DNA from: Mesodorylaimus sp. YZB2_4
Taxonomy: Eukaryota; Nematoda; Enoplea; Dorylaimida; Dorylaimidae
DNA: 64,000 nt
Direction: 5' to 3'
NCBI GenBank assembly: GCA_030248295.1
Contig: JASANH010001446.1
Coordinates: forward strand, 62,001 to 126,000
The translations under genes were made by a program, and so were the position numbers. The notes below the pieces were generated by a model that saw nothing but the letters and a program-made list of their open reading frames with translations, had not been told where the DNA came from and did no database searches. Of this stretch, positions 11,701-24,400 are shown piece by piece. Position 1 is the first letter of the stretch; the number at the start of each line of letters is the position of its first letter.

Positions 11701-14700
11701 CGATTCGAGTGCTCATTGAACTCTGTTTGATTAATGGGACGGAAATTTAAAGGAAGCGTATTTTATTGGAAATGGGCAGAAAGATGACAGCTAACCATCA
11801 TTTATGAGAAACATTGATTTTCATTTTATTCCAGTCTCTGAGTAATTAGCAGAGGGCACGTGCATACCTAAAAGTTAGTTTGAGCTGCCTCGCGAAGAAT
11901 ATGTGACCATTTGCTGTGTCAACTATGATGTCCGGAGACGAGATTTTTAGATAGCCTTCTCCAGCATTCATCGAACAGTCCATTAGTTTCACCACCCACG
12001 CGTCTGACGTAGCTGGATTGGAGTATCGTCTGAAGAGACTAATGGTTGCCTGATCTCTGATTCCTTCTCTCCAACTTGGCGGTACGCGAATCTGTCAAGG
12101 CCAATATCTATTGCCCTCCTGATCTGCTAGCTGCGTGTCTTATGAGGCCTATTTTCTAGAAAGCAAGTATTATAAACAGGCTAACCTACTTTGGGTCTCT
12201 TCTCGTGAGACAAGATAGAAGAAATTACGACTTTTTATATCATGTGAACATGAGCGTGATGATGTGGATGGCACGCGCAAAAACTCTCCGTCACCTAGCT
12301 ATCGTTAGAGATCCTTGTTCCGTTCGCCCTATAAGCCGTTCTTGGGAGAAACTGTGCATGACACAATTTACGTCCAATTTTTTGACGTGCCAGTCACTCT
12401 TGTGGCAAATCGACACGATGTACCCTACGTTATAACTATAGCGTCTCAGGGTATAGTATAGCTCATGGTCTACAGGATAAAGGACATTTTTCCCAATGTC
12501 TTTTTTGAAGTCGTTCAGGATTCGGCTTGTCTTGTACAGACATAAGCTGTACCCGATCTTGTATGATTACCTGCGTGATTATTCCAAATTTAGAAATTGT
12601 GGTTTGTTATATTCTCTTTAGGCAGTACACATCGTGGACTTGATTGGCATCATTTTGTCCGTGCTGTCCCCTTGTGACAGTGTTCTTTTCTGCGTTCAGA
12701 CATTCACGGGAGAATTCCTATTTCCCAATTCTGGGACAGGTTGACAGTAATTATTTTTGTTGTACACATCGTTTTCGAAACTCGCCAATCTGCTGATGTT
12801 GTCTGATCAGTGACATCATTCGTCTGGGTTTTCTTTTGCTATAAATCCTTTTCTATGCTCTCCTCTGATAGAACACTGCGCGCCCTGGATAGCAGAGATG
12901 GAAGATTCACCTAGATGCCTTTCATAACTGTGGTCGTCAGTACAAGCTGAGTATGACTAATTTTAAAATTAGTTTAGTTCGGGAACGATGCATGAAGCAA
13001 TGCATATGCAAGGGGTAGCTAGGCAAATGAGGCTACTTTTGACTAAAGAGTTGTTCTAACGGTTATCATGTGCGAGCAGAGACACTGCCTACAGAATGTC
13101 GTGCAAGAGCTCAACTCCAGCTTTCCGCGTCGGTACGATACTTATATCAAGGACTGCACGCCGAGCTCCAGTCATTTTGTCCTGTCATGCCCTGACGGAG
13201 ACCGTGAAGCACCTACCAAGTCCTACATTTTTTGCGTCATACTCGGAGAAGAGTTTGGCAGAATAACAGTAGGAGTGGAAAATTGATGCATTTCCGTCAG
13301 CAAACTTTCCTTGACAGGCTTCTTTTATGTATAATTTAGCAAACAGATAGAAAAGGGACACTTAGTCAATAATTACCACCTCGGGCTAATTCCGCTCGCA
13401 TGACGTTACAAAATGCTCAGTTCAAAGGAAAGCTTTGTTCTTCTCTGGCGCTTTTCTTAGCACTTGTTCAAACAGTTTTAAACAGCTTTTCTCAATCGAA
13501 CACGCTCAACTGCTCTCGGGTTTGCCCGATGGACGTAGTCGATCAGAATCGTTCGAGTTTCAAAGGAGTTGGCTCAAGTTTCTCGTTCGAACCGTTCCCG
13601 CGGTGCTCGAGTACAAATCTCAGATCCTCCGATTGTCGTCTTCAATATATTTTCTCTTTTTCCATTTATTAGTCCTCTTTGTGCTCCCACCTCATTTCCG
13701 CAAGGACCCGCCCGCCGCTGGCATCTACAGTACTACTAACCCGAATTCAGAAAGTTCTCTAAAAAGACCTTCTTGTTTCTTAGCGTAATTTTATGTTGAG
13801 CTTAGTGATGAGGCATTATGAAACTTATTATATGCTTCCGTACACCAGCTCCTAGTCGTCATAACCATCGAATGCAACTGGGCCGATGCACGTTTATGAC
13901 ACGACAAAAGCCCAGCCTGTTTGAAAGAATTGCCCCGCGAGAGATGGTTTGAGGCTTTGCCTAGCTAATGCTCTTTTCAAGCAAAAAACCGCTTCAATAA
14001 TTGGATGCAAAACAAAATGGGAAGGGCCGCGGACCCTTTCGTCAAATAGCGGTCAACCGAGGCGCATAGATTCTCACTTATTACACGAAAGCTGTCGCGT
14101 CCTCATCCTTTTTTTTTACATGGCACGCTCATAGGGCTTCAAGTTTTTTCGTCGTTTGTTGGTAATATATTGGCAGGAGTCCTTTTTTATGAATGGCGGT
14201 CAATAGCGCCTGAAGTGCGTGGTTCCCAGGCCGCTGCGTCAAGGAGGTCCATTCAAGGGCGGTATAGGAAGCCAGTAAGAGTAATGCTAAAATGGAGCCT
14301 GGACACGAATATGGGGATCGTGTGATCGCCATATGCCGTTTTGATATGCATTGCGTTTCCGGGACACTGCCAGCCGTGTAGGTTCGCAGCAAAGTGTATC
14401 TACGTTCATGGATGGACAGATGACGCAAAGTGTCAGTTTCTCCACATTGATGCTTTTCCGTGTACAGCAACCGGAAGGGAAGCAAGAGGCCATGATGTTT
14501 TCAGACATAAACCTTTGCATGTTTCTATAAAATTGTTTTTCGCGCCATTGGTTTCTGACTGAAAGACTAGTGAGGGATGTCAAGATCATTGCTCCCGTTG
14601 AGATCGACCTGTGCGAAGACAGAGGATCGGCAATACGGAAATGAATTAGACGGGAAGACGGGAAGGAGTAAGTTTTCCTGTCTCCTAGCCCTCGCATCGG

Positions 14701-15371
14701 CATCGCTAGAGAGCTTTGCCCTGTAACGCATTTACGGCCATACCATGCCATCCATACGTCGGTCAGTTTATACCAGGGTCCAAATAAAATTTACTCCCAG
14801 GCGTGTTTGAGGAAAATCGAAATTTAGCACTGAGCTGGGCCGAAGTCCAAATTAGTTATGCCTCCTTATTCAGTGCAGGCTGAAAATTGATATTCTGGAA
14901 CTTCTTCCTAATCGCATCCTCGAGTTCCTGGTACAGCATTGGTGATAATCGAGGAAAGTGCTCTACGATGGCACCTGCCTTCTGGCTCACGGCGCGACAG
15001 CAATCTCCGTCGGACCGCTTTTTATGAAAATGTGTTTTCCTAATAGAACAATAGCTAGCTGATGCGTCCGGGATGCTATACAGAGCATTTTATACATTTC
15101 AGGGCGTCAATAATTTTTCAATCACTTGGAAGTGGTGCAACAGGGATCTCTGATTATTCTCTTGTGCTTTCCACTGTCAGATGCAATCAGAAGGAAATTG
15201 CAATCCTCACACTTTTTCAACGGCCCGTTGTAAATGAAGCCGACACTACTCGTCCTCGCGAATTTTAATTTCGAGCATGGCCTCGAGTTTGATCGTGTAT
15301 GATAAAACTCGTCCAATATCCCTTGTCCTAGCATCACCGGCATCAGAGCAAACATTGATGACTGTCGAGTC
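8769..15371. other. Long region without a recognisable gene
   Basis: About 6.6 kb between the Ir25a start and the first amine receptor. All open frames are short and lack domain features; the longest, at 14287-14751 on the minus strand, has no recognisable motif. The region should hold the promoters of Ir25a and the receptor. Small palindromes occur at 10684-10716 (hairpin) and about 12956-12972 (CTAATTTTAAAATTAG). A noncoding RNA, UTR exons or regulatory elements cannot be excluded by eye. Confidence 0.5.
10684..10716. repeat. Perfect inverted repeat (hairpin)
   Basis: An 11-bp arm (aactatagcat, 10684-10694) is repeated exactly inverted at 10706-10716 around an 11-base spacer. It could form a hairpin or be a palindromic binding site. 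Confidence 0.6.
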
Positions 15372-15375
15372 ATGA
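15358..15375 (+). promoter_or_regulatory. Candidate uORF overlapping the receptor start
   Basis: An upstream ATG at 15358 opens a five-codon frame (M-T-V-E-S). Its TGA stop (15373-15375) overlaps the start codon of the receptor gene (ATG at 15372), giving an ATGA overlap. If the 5' leader includes this ATG, ribosomes would have to leak past it or reinitiate. Confidence 0.4.
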
Positions 15376-17006
15376 TTGCGTTTTCGCTTTCGAACGAAGC
15401 AACTGGGTTGCTCAAAAATTATTCTTGGTCACCAGACGATCTGGACTTGAGTGAAACGAGTAATTTGGAAACTGTCGCGACGGCCAACACGACCGAGTCA
15501 GGAGAAGAGACTATGGCAAAAGAGAAGCAGCCGTATGCGCCTCTGGCCACAACAGTCACTGCCATTCCCGTCGGCATTATCATATTCACAATCGTATTTG
15601 GCAATGCCTTGGTGATTATCGCAGTGTTACGTGACTCCCAGCTGAAACGACAGCCTCAAAATTGGTTGATCGTATCTCTGGCAGCCTCGGATATGTTAGT
15701 AGGACTCTTGATTATGCCTCTGACTTTGACTTATGAACTGATCGACGAGTGGACGCTGGGCAGTTTTCTATGCGAGCTATGGCTAGCCTTAGACGTCCTT
15801 TTCGTCACTGCTTCTATCCTCAATCTATGCGTTATCAGTTTGGATCGTTACTGGTCCTTGACCATTCCAACGAGTTACCCTCAAATGCGTACTCCTGGGC
15901 GTATGCTCCTCATGATAATGGTTGTTTGGCTAGCAGCCTTCGCCATATCCTTTCCTCCCTTGGTCGGATGGAGACCAGAGGAACGTGCTGCGGAGGACTG
16001 TTTTCTTAGTGACGAGCTTGGTTACGTATTGTATTCGGCATTCGGCTCATTCTTCATTCCGGTTTCAGTTCTTTTGTTCGTCTACGCACGCATTTATTGT
16101 ATCAGCCGGAAACGAAAGAAGAAAAACGTCACTGGATCAAATTTGCCAGAGTCAAAGAAATTACCCTTGGCGAATCGACTGCGGCAGGTAATTACACGCA
16201 GGAGGGCAAAGTTAGCACAGCCTAAATCGAATGGCAACCCAGTCGTAGAGAACGTGGTCGCATCAAAACAAGACTCGCCCAGTTGTCAAGTAGCTTTAAA
16301 CGGATCTTCATGTCCGTCTCCTGGACCCGGACCTGGATCCGAACCCGATTACGCCGCAGTCATAGCTCGAGTTAGAGCAATGGCCACAATGCGTCAAGAT
16401 TCGTGCCGAGACCGCAGGGTAACTAGCACTTCCATAGGCAGAGATGGGCGCATGATCGTTGCACCCGAAGTCAGTAGTGGGGATGGACTGAGTCATGTCA
16501 TAGCAGTAGCTACCGCAGCTGCTGCCCACTCCAGACAGGAACACCGTTCCCAATCATTGGCTGCCAAAGCGTACGAGCTGCAGTCGCAGTTAAGACAACG
16601 CAGGAAGTTGGTTCGTCGTCGGGAGCGTCAAGCAACTGTCGTTCTGGGGTTCGTTCTGGGCTCATTCGTGATATGTTGGATGCCCTTCTTTTGTAGTTAT
16701 GTCTTATCGGCAGTATGCTGCAAAACGCCAGATCTAATATTTGACATTATATTCTGGCTCGGGTATTGCAACTCGGCGTTTAACCCATTTATTTATAATT
16801 TCTTCAACAGAGACTTTAGAAGAGCTTTTCGTCGTATTTTATGCGATCCACTGAGCCGACGGTTTTCTTCGTTTCAAATGCGAGACCACATGTTTGGAAG
16901 ATTGACGCAAAGCACTACTCTGTCCGATAAGCACAAACATAAACGATCAATGCGTGCAGTTCGCAGGCCTAGTGGCTCATCATACGATAAGAATGGTCAT
17001 GAGTAG
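15372..17006 (+). CDS. Biogenic amine GPCR 1 (octopamine/tyramine-type), intronless
   Basis: Class A G-protein-coupled receptor at the plasma membrane, first of three tandem paralogues. A single exon of 544 residues. The N-terminus is glycosylatable (NYS, NTT). TM2 has the conserved Asp107, and TM3 has the amine-binding Asp141 followed by DRY (158-160). TM5 has YSAFGSF with serines that in this family contact catechol or phenol groups. The third intracellular loop is long, about 245-415. TM6 has ICWMPFF and TM7 has WLGYCNSAFNPFIY. A cysteine after helix 8 (RRILC) could be palmitoylated. The IL3 ends match the octopamine/tyramine/alpha-adrenergic-like clan, but the ligand cannot be assigned by eye. 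A canonical AATAAA lies at 17092. Confidence 0.95.
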   Translation: MIAFSLSNEATGLLKNYSWSPDDLDLSETSNLETVATANTTESGEETMAKEKQPYAPLATTVTAIPVGIIIFTIVFGNALVIIAVLRDSQLKRQPQNWLIVSLAASDMLVGLLIMPLTLTYELIDEWTLGSFLCELWLALDVLFVTASILNLCVISLDRYWSLTIPTSYPQMRTPGRMLLMIMVVWLAAFAISFPPLVGWRPEERAAEDCFLSDELGYVLYSAFGSFFIPVSVLLFVYARIYCISRKRKKKNVTGSNLPESKKLPLANRLRQVITRRRAKLAQPKSNGNPVVENVVASKQDSPSCQVALNGSSCPSPGPGPGSEPDYAAVIARVRAMATMRQDSCRDRRVTSTSIGRDGRMIVAPEVSSGDGLSHVIAVATAAAAHSRQEHRSQSLAAKAYELQSQLRQRRKLVRRRERQATVVLGFVLGSFVICWMPFFCSYVLSAVCCKTPDLIFDIIFWLGYCNSAFNPFIYNFFNRDFRRAFRRILCDPLSRRFSSFQMRDHMFGRLTQSTTLSDKHKHKRSMRAVRRPSGSSYDKNGHE

Positions 17007-17091
17007 CAATTTGGTAAAGTTATGATGGTTTTTATGTGCATTTTATTGTACTCTAGAACTGATTTTATGAGTGCCAAAACAGAAGTGATTC

Positions 17092-17097
17092 AATAAA
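17092..17097 (+). terminator. Polyadenylation signal AATAAA
   Basis: Canonical hexamer 86 bases after the stop codon of amine receptor 1. Confidence 0.7.
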
Positions 17098-19966
17098 GCT
17101 GATTCGACTAGAGTGATCCAGCCACAGACACAGTGCTATGGTGCACTTGTAATGATCCATGCAGCGTCCTGAGAAACGTGTGATCCGAAACGAGGTATTA
17201 CATTGCCTATTAGACTCCTGGAATGTGCCCGGAAAGTTGAAAAAACTTTCAACGGAATACCGTCAACTGAACTTGAGCTTATAACATTTTTTTTGAAAAG
17301 CCCTTTTTAATGAGAAACTTGGGATAAATGGCCTAATGCTCCAAGGGCCATGAGATAAGGTCAAAGAAGGCAGCAAAAAAGGATGCTTTATGTTCAATAA
17401 TGTCTGTCAGAAGGGTATCTCGTGACGCATCAGTTCACGAAAAGACTGATTGATGCTGCGCACGGGGGCAAATGCGGTTGGGTACCTACTGTAGTTAAAT
17501 GGAAGGCTTTACTTGGCTTACTTCCGTCTTTGAAATAATACAAGCCACGAAATGCCAAACTGCCAACAAAAAACCATTTCATCTTCTCAATTATCAATTT
17601 TGTTTACATTAGTGGAAGATCTATTGCACAAAAGTCTGCGAAATTAGATCCATTCTAACACCAGTCTGGCACGTGGTGTGTGCAAACGAGTGTCGAATGA
17701 TGTTCACATTGGTCTTGGTTACGGAAATAAGTGCATTCACACTCTCATGTTACCCAATGAGAAAGTTGGCAAAGAAGGTTCAGCCGCTCCAGACATCCAC
17801 CTACATTAGATCTCTGAGAATGAAATGAATGAAAACAACCACACTTCAACAAATTAGTGCGGCAGCAAGCGTTTTAGCATTGCTTTTGATAAGCATAAGC
17901 CAAATGAGCAAAGAGAAGACAGCTCGGAACGACAGCTGTCAACAACTTCTGAATGGCTATCGGAATGCAAACAGTTGCAGCGTGAACACTTGATGATGCA
18001 TAAGCGAGATAGTTCTCAGCAGGGCTGTGCTATTGTGCAGACATCTGACATGTATGGCATGATGTGGTGTTGTGGCTATTTGCATATTGAAGTTTCCAGT
18101 CTGATTTTGGTCTGTCCAAACTTTGTGATTAGTGCTTGAGTACGAAGTGTAAGCATAACCGTCTGCACTCGATATGTGGGGTGTCATTTTGGAAAGGAAG
18201 AGTAGTTCAGTTTCACATACCCTTTCGTTATAACATGCGAAATAGTTTACTCTACTCGCCTCATTTCAAGATCGCACTAAAGTTTTCTCGGATAATTACT
18301 GCAAAGCAAGTGTATGTGAATAATCGTGTTTAGTCAATAATCTCCCTGGAGAGCTGTACGATTTCTTCGCCTGTCGTGTACTGGGAAAAGAAAGCTGACC
18401 TCTGTCAGCACGCTATGCCTACGATGCGATATATTGAGCACATACGAGCTTGAGCATTGTAAAAATACGGCTTATTTGGTGGCTGCCCTGCACAGACCAA
18501 CTCTCCCAAACCACATCTTACCAGGACAATAAACCTGCAGAGACCTGCATTTGCACAAATCCTTGTTGGGATACAGTGCAAGTGCAGGAGCCACGAGCAT
18601 GCAAGGGCCTGCAGCAACCCTTGGCCCACTGCGGGCAAACTATAACCTGAAGACCAGTTGTCGCTGTTCCCATTGAAAAGCCAGCGTGCATCATTTATGG
18701 AAAATGAAAAGCAGAGCTACAGTATGGTAAGTAAGCTTGTTCTGGGAAACTAAACAGAAGGGTCACTTTTCATCGTCCTAACAATAAGCGCAAGTTTAAA
18801 ACTTGACATGTTGGAAAGCAGTAGTCATAAAATGTTCTCCCACTCGTGAATAGCGGCTACTTAAAGGGCAGCGGGGACGTTGCTGGTGCTGCCCAGCTCG
18901 TATCAGGTTTTAAATTACTTTTGCAATGCATGCTTTTCCAGTGTTGAGTGCAATAGACGTGTCGCACTTGAATTAACAAACTGATCACTCGGCCTGTTGC
19001 CCGAATACTTTCATTCTATCCAATATGTCCCTAATCCCGTCGTCGCTGGCCGTGATGACGGTCAGGCTCGTTTTATCGCCCCGCCCAATGCCTCCTATGT
19101 GAAGCAGTTCGATCGTTTTCATGAACGTGAAATCCGATTGATTTCCACTTGTTCCGCTTTTATCACTCGCAAGTTCTCGTCTTCATCCTCGTCCTCGTGT
19201 CTAACAAACTTGATTGAAGGAAGAGGAAACCGGGTAACCAATGTACGTGATGTAAGACCTTTTTTCCTCATAACATCGCTTCGATTATGCTAAAATTTCG
19301 AAACTTAGTTCCCACTACGCAAAGGACCTAAAACGCGTAGCTGGCTGACAAAGCTTACGTGTCGTCAGAGAATGTTGAGCACGGGATTATGCTGGCTATC
19401 CAAGATAACGAGAGTGATGAAGGCCAAAAACTGAGAAAGCCGTGTGTAATATGAATTTCTTTGTCTAGTATACCCATACCATTCAAACCTGGCTTATGTC
19501 TAAATTATAAATTCTTAACTTTTGCATGCGAGGCTTGCAATTGGAAAATTACTTATCGATTCTTCGACTTTGTTCTTTCCTTATAAATCAACTTCCGATG
19601 GTGAGACAGGTCTCTTCCTTGTCTCTTCTCCTCGCCAGTGGACCGCCGAGATAAGATCTGCTTCATTTAGCCCGATGGATTGTCTGACTTTTTTACCAAA
19701 TTGTCAACAAGTTGGCATGATGAATTCCTGACTCGCCAGATGGCCCTTGTCCAAATTGCCCTTTTCTGAGTGCGCGAATCATCATAATGGAACTCATTTA
19801 TAAGTAATGAATTCTGGCACTGTGACTTGTTCATAAAGCACGGTGTAACCGGGTAGCAATTCTGATGCTTCGGCAGATAAAACGTCCATTTTATTGATCG
19901 CCCTGATCTTCGTTGACGACAACCGAGACCATATTCGAGCAGTGTCATTAATTATCGAGATTGAAA
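17098..19966. other. Intergenic spacer between receptors 1 and 2
   Basis: About 2.9 kb with only short, featureless open frames. It presumably carries the promoter and leader of receptor 2. No repeat family was recognised. Confidence 0.5.
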
Positions 19967-21463
19967 ATGACCGATTTGCCTAATCTCGATTGTTGTAACG
20001 TGACCGATGCGAATGAAAATATTTTGCTACGAAATGATATTCAATGGCCGACAGTGGCCTTGAATCAAAGTCGGACACCGTATTCAACACTTGCCATTGT
20101 CATGACTGTCATCCCGGTCAGTGTTATCATTATTATTATTGTATGTGGTAACCTGCTGGTGGTCATTGCGGTGCTCTGGGACAATAGATTGAAAAGTCAG
20201 TTACAAAACTGGCTTATCTTATCTTTAGCTGTTGCTGATCTCCTAGTCGGTCTGCTAATCATGCCTTTGACCTTAACTTACGAACTACTAGACTATTGGG
20301 CCCTTGGTGGAGTAATGTGCGAAATCTGGTTGGCGTCGGACGTCCTGTTCGTGACAGCCTCGATCCTAAACTTGTGTGCGATCAGTTTGGATCGATATTG
20401 GTCTCTAACCAATCCCGTCTATTACACGACTAGGCGCACCGCCAAACGCACGTTGCTGATGATCGGTTGTGTATGGGTATTAGCATTCTTGGTATCTTGT
20501 CCACTGATCATTGGTTGGAGAGATCGATCGATCGAAGTCATGGACCAGTGTTTATTGACTGAGGATTTAGCCTACGTTCTGTATTCTAGTTGCGGCTCAT
20601 TCTTCATTCCCGTTATCACTCTGCTTTTTGTTTATGCACGGATTTATCGCATTACTCGTCGCAGAGCGTTGAGAAACTTGAGAAGAACAAGAAAACGGCA
20701 AGAAATGTTGCAAGGTATTGAGCAAGATGGAGAAGCAACCAGCGTGGCGGATAAACTGCCGTTGCGTGAGAGTGTCTGCGGCTCCAAGGATCGTCCAAAT
20801 AATATTATCAGCGTCGGTGGGGCCGTCAGTGGTGAGCTACTCAAAGTTGCCTGGAACATAGCAGCCGTTACTAAAAACTCTCTGAATGATTTGCCCATTT
20901 TACCAGTGAGTCCAGGCTCGACATGGCCGCCTTGTCCAATGGGGCACGTGGAGAATGGTATCCGACAGCCGAAATCGAGAAGGATCCCTCGATTATACAG
21001 GAGACCAGCAGCTAGGTTAACTTATAGTTTCAGCCCTGCACCATCACCGACTTACAATCAGACAAGTTTTACAAACATGACGGCGCCACAAGATGATGAC
21101 GCTCTATCCGCCGTTTGCCGTACTCGGGTCGCTGCATTTAGTAAGACCAACTCATCGTTGTCCTTGCAAGCATTCGAGCTACAACGGCAAATGGGACGAA
21201 GAAGGAAGATCATGAGGAGGCGAGAACGCCAGGCCACTTCCCTTCTCGGATTAATCGTACTGGCCTTTATCGGATGTTGGATGCCCTTTTTCTGCCTTTA
21301 TCTATTGAGAGCTGTTTGCTGCGAACCACCCGATTTACTCTTCGATATCATATTCTGGCTTGGCTATTGCAACTCGGCATTCAATCCATTCATATACAAC
21401 TTCTTCAATCCTGACTTTAGGATGGCATTTGTGAAAATCCTAATGCCTAAAAGGCATCGATAG
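19967..21463 (+). CDS. Biogenic amine GPCR 2 (octopamine/tyramine-type), intronless
   Basis: Class A amine receptor, second of the tandem trio, 498 residues in one exon. The start is the ATG at 19967 (aaaATGa). The TM3 Asp125 is preceded by Ser (WLASDVLF) where both sisters have Ala-Leu. DRY is at 142-144. TM5 has YSSCGSFFIP with the full set of serines. TM6 has IGCWMPFF and TM7 has WLGYCNSAFNPFIYNFF. The third loop, about 230-400, is quite different in sequence from its sisters and proline-rich. The tail is very short and ends in basic residues (PKRHR) with no cysteine, so the palmitoylation site seen in sisters 1 and 3 is missing. The ligand is not assignable from the sequence alone. Confidence 0.95.
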   Translation: MTDLPNLDCCNVTDANENILLRNDIQWPTVALNQSRTPYSTLAIVMTVIPVSVIIIIIVCGNLLVVIAVLWDNRLKSQLQNWLILSLAVADLLVGLLIMPLTLTYELLDYWALGGVMCEIWLASDVLFVTASILNLCAISLDRYWSLTNPVYYTTRRTAKRTLLMIGCVWVLAFLVSCPLIIGWRDRSIEVMDQCLLTEDLAYVLYSSCGSFFIPVITLLFVYARIYRITRRRALRNLRRTRKRQEMLQGIEQDGEATSVADKLPLRESVCGSKDRPNNIISVGGAVSGELLKVAWNIAAVTKNSLNDLPILPVSPGSTWPPCPMGHVENGIRQPKSRRIPRLYRRPAARLTYSFSPAPSPTYNQTSFTNMTAPQDDDALSAVCRTRVAAFSKTNSSLSLQAFELQRQMGRRRKIMRRRERQATSLLGLIVLAFIGCWMPFFCLYLLRAVCCEPPDLLFDIIFWLGYCNSAFNPFIYNFFNPDFRMAFVKILMPKRHR

Positions 21464-24400
21464 GACTTTACGAACTGTAGGTGTGTCTGTGGGCGTGTCG
21501 TTTGGAAAAAGTGCCACATTCACATTCGAATGGTCAGATCACTAAAGCTGAGTGGAATGAATGGCATTGCCAAGCTTCTCAGGAAGTAAAAGCTTTTTTG
21601 CACTGCACGTATTCGCATAGCCACAAATCTACCCAAGTAAATTGGCAGCGCTGCGTGACGCTATATGGATTACTGTACCTAATTAAGAATTACACATGGC
21701 AGCCTCGTCAACTTAGGCACACAAGCTTGACATGTGCCTGCCGCAGCCCACGTTTTCATTTCAACTAGTCACATGCCAGGCAACCTGAGATATTGCGGCA
21801 TATTGCTACAGAGACAGGATGTGACAAGAAGTAGCAGTGTCTGACTGACACTGTCAATGTCTCAGAATCGTGCCATAGGATCAATATGTTATCCTTATTA
21901 GCATGACAACTAAACGAGGGAGAAAGCATCGCGGATTAAGCGATATAACTATAGACGAACATCCGTCGGGATGATCATGTTCCACTTACATGGTTCGCGA
22001 TACCCATCCTGAGCATCCTGACTTGGCCTTTGTTCTATCCAGATGGTCATTAGGCAGCAGACGCGGGCAATGTTGATAGTTATGTTTGTCCTCATAAATA
22101 GAAACGTATTTCGATAACATGCCAGCACAAATACTCTCAGAAGACATATAGAGGCATGTTATCGTCCCAAGACAGTTAAGAGCAACTTCCGCTTTTAATA
22201 GACTGACAAAACAGCTTGCTGTTATCAAATGCGCATCTTTGAGCACGTACGTATTCCAGTTATAGCCGCATGTGTGGGATATTTGAGATGCTTGCTTAGC
22301 TCTCACTTGTTAGTCGGAGTCATATAGGCATGATTTGGTCACGGCATAAGACCCTAATGAACCCAACATAGTGTCGTCTGACCAACACCCCCGATTATAT
22401 ATAGGAGACTCCGATTCAGGTACTGGCCTCTATCGAAACACCTGCCCTCTTCTTGCGTCATTGGGACCATTGAAGAAATAACTAGCCTAGCAGTTTTACA
22501 ACTCCTGCTAGCCTTCGCACGTCCGGTTGACGTAGCGCAATTTAAAAAGAATTCGTTTTTTCTCGTTAGAAAATTACTGAAATAACCGGAATCGTAAGAG
22601 AATAAATTTGCTGCCTTGTCTCTTTGCATCATTTAATTCTCAATCATGGGCCCTCTTGGTCATGCAAGCGAGCATGATTTCGTGCACCTTTGTCATTTTC
22701 GAAGGGCTCTGACGAGGGCAAAATCGGCGAAACACACGTCTGCAATATGGTTCTTTGCTAAGAGAAGGAAATATCCTGCACATTACCTGCGCGGCATCCC
22801 ATGAAATACTGACTGGACTAACGAATTAAGGAATATTTTTGGGCGCCTAATTGCTGTTCTCATTTTTGAAACGTGAGTTTGACGATGCGTAGAAGGCCAT
22901 TGGCTTTCTTCACTTTTATTGTGGTTTTTTTTTCTTTTCTGATCAAGTCCCTCCAGCAAGACTTCAGCCTGTGCCTGCTATCTGCTCCTACAGAATACTG
23001 TGAAGTCTCATAGCAACTGCCCTCTAGTTCGTGAAGGTCAGAATGAGCTAGCAAATAAGGTTATGACCGCTGTATGACTTCTCGCACGTACGAGTCGTTT
23101 TTAGTAAGTTGAAACCCTTCTTAAAAACAAGTGTGATGATTTATAGGGGCGGGACGAGGTATGTAGGTTGCCTTATTATTGAATGCATTTGAGCAGCAAT
23201 GAAGGCCATTTTAACGAGAGATATGTCAGCGACACTTCACGCCCTCCTACGGCTTGTTTTGCTTGATCGAAGCTTGGTCATACAATTTTAGTCCCACCTC
23301 TCCTCCTTTCTCACTACAGCAGGGCTTCACGTGTCTGCGCTAGTCGGAATTACCAGCCTGTATCTTGGGCAAGTATGAGCAGGCAGGAGTGCACTACTTT
23401 GTCAAAAGAACCACTGCTGCCATTTTTGGCTTCTCTCCCGGCCGCTTCTATGCTTATCGCGCCACAGGTGATCAAGTTTTTTATAATTTCGTTTTCCTGT
23501 GGAGTCTTTAAACAGGGGTGTAAGATCGAAGGAAATTCGATAAGATGCAATGTCATCGGCTTTTTACTTCATTTCCAGAATTGATATTAGCGCCAGGCAG
23601 TTATAATTGCTGCTGGCGAACACGTGTTCCTGGGACCCGTTTTAGGTACTTTTTGCACGAGGGTCATTGCCTTAAAGGATCTTTGGACAAGTGCTTGCTT
23701 GTCTGCTCTCTTCCATCTGAGGCGGACAGATGACCTAAGCTCCCACTGCGGCCCACATTAATGATCATGTCAGGACGATTCATTTTTGCATTTATTCTTG
23801 GCAGTCCTTTGTGGATATTGCCTCCGATCGCGAGGCACCGCTATTTCTGGTAGGCATCAGGTTAGATTGTTTTCGATCGGGCGAGCTAACACGAAGGAAC
23901 GTCGACGGGGGCCAACGTCGTGTTTGGCATAACCCGATGATCTCCTGCTGGGTTTGCTTCCATGCTTTTTTTTCACTGGAACCTTACGGCCATGTTTGGA
24001 AGGCCAGTGATTGAAATTGAAAACGCCGCGTGGTTTGGCTAATCATGCTTCACGCCTTGAAGAGCTAGCTAGTGTCAGGGTTGCAAGCCAGCCCTTTTGG
24101 GCGTGTTAAAGTTGCATCGAATTCGTTGTTAGAACATGGAAAAATGCGTTCCCGCCCTCAGGCGCCATGCCGACTGTCGCCCTGGGGGAAATTGTGTGCT
24201 TTCCACCTTAGTCTGAGGAATTCTTACAAATAATGCATTTTTGGATGTGATGGAGGACAGAGTTTCTTGCCTAAAGCTAACATGCACGTCCTCGGAATCA
24301 CGTTGACAACGACCAAGTAGGGACACTGGCAAAGATTGGAACGGAAAGCCGTAGGACACTTCCGGTGTCTGAAAATGGTGCATATCGTGCTAGTCATACC

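Noticed and set aside
14287-14751. 154-codon minus-strand open frame before amine receptor 1
   Set aside because: Overlaps another featureless frame and matches no family motif; cysteine and basic content looks random.
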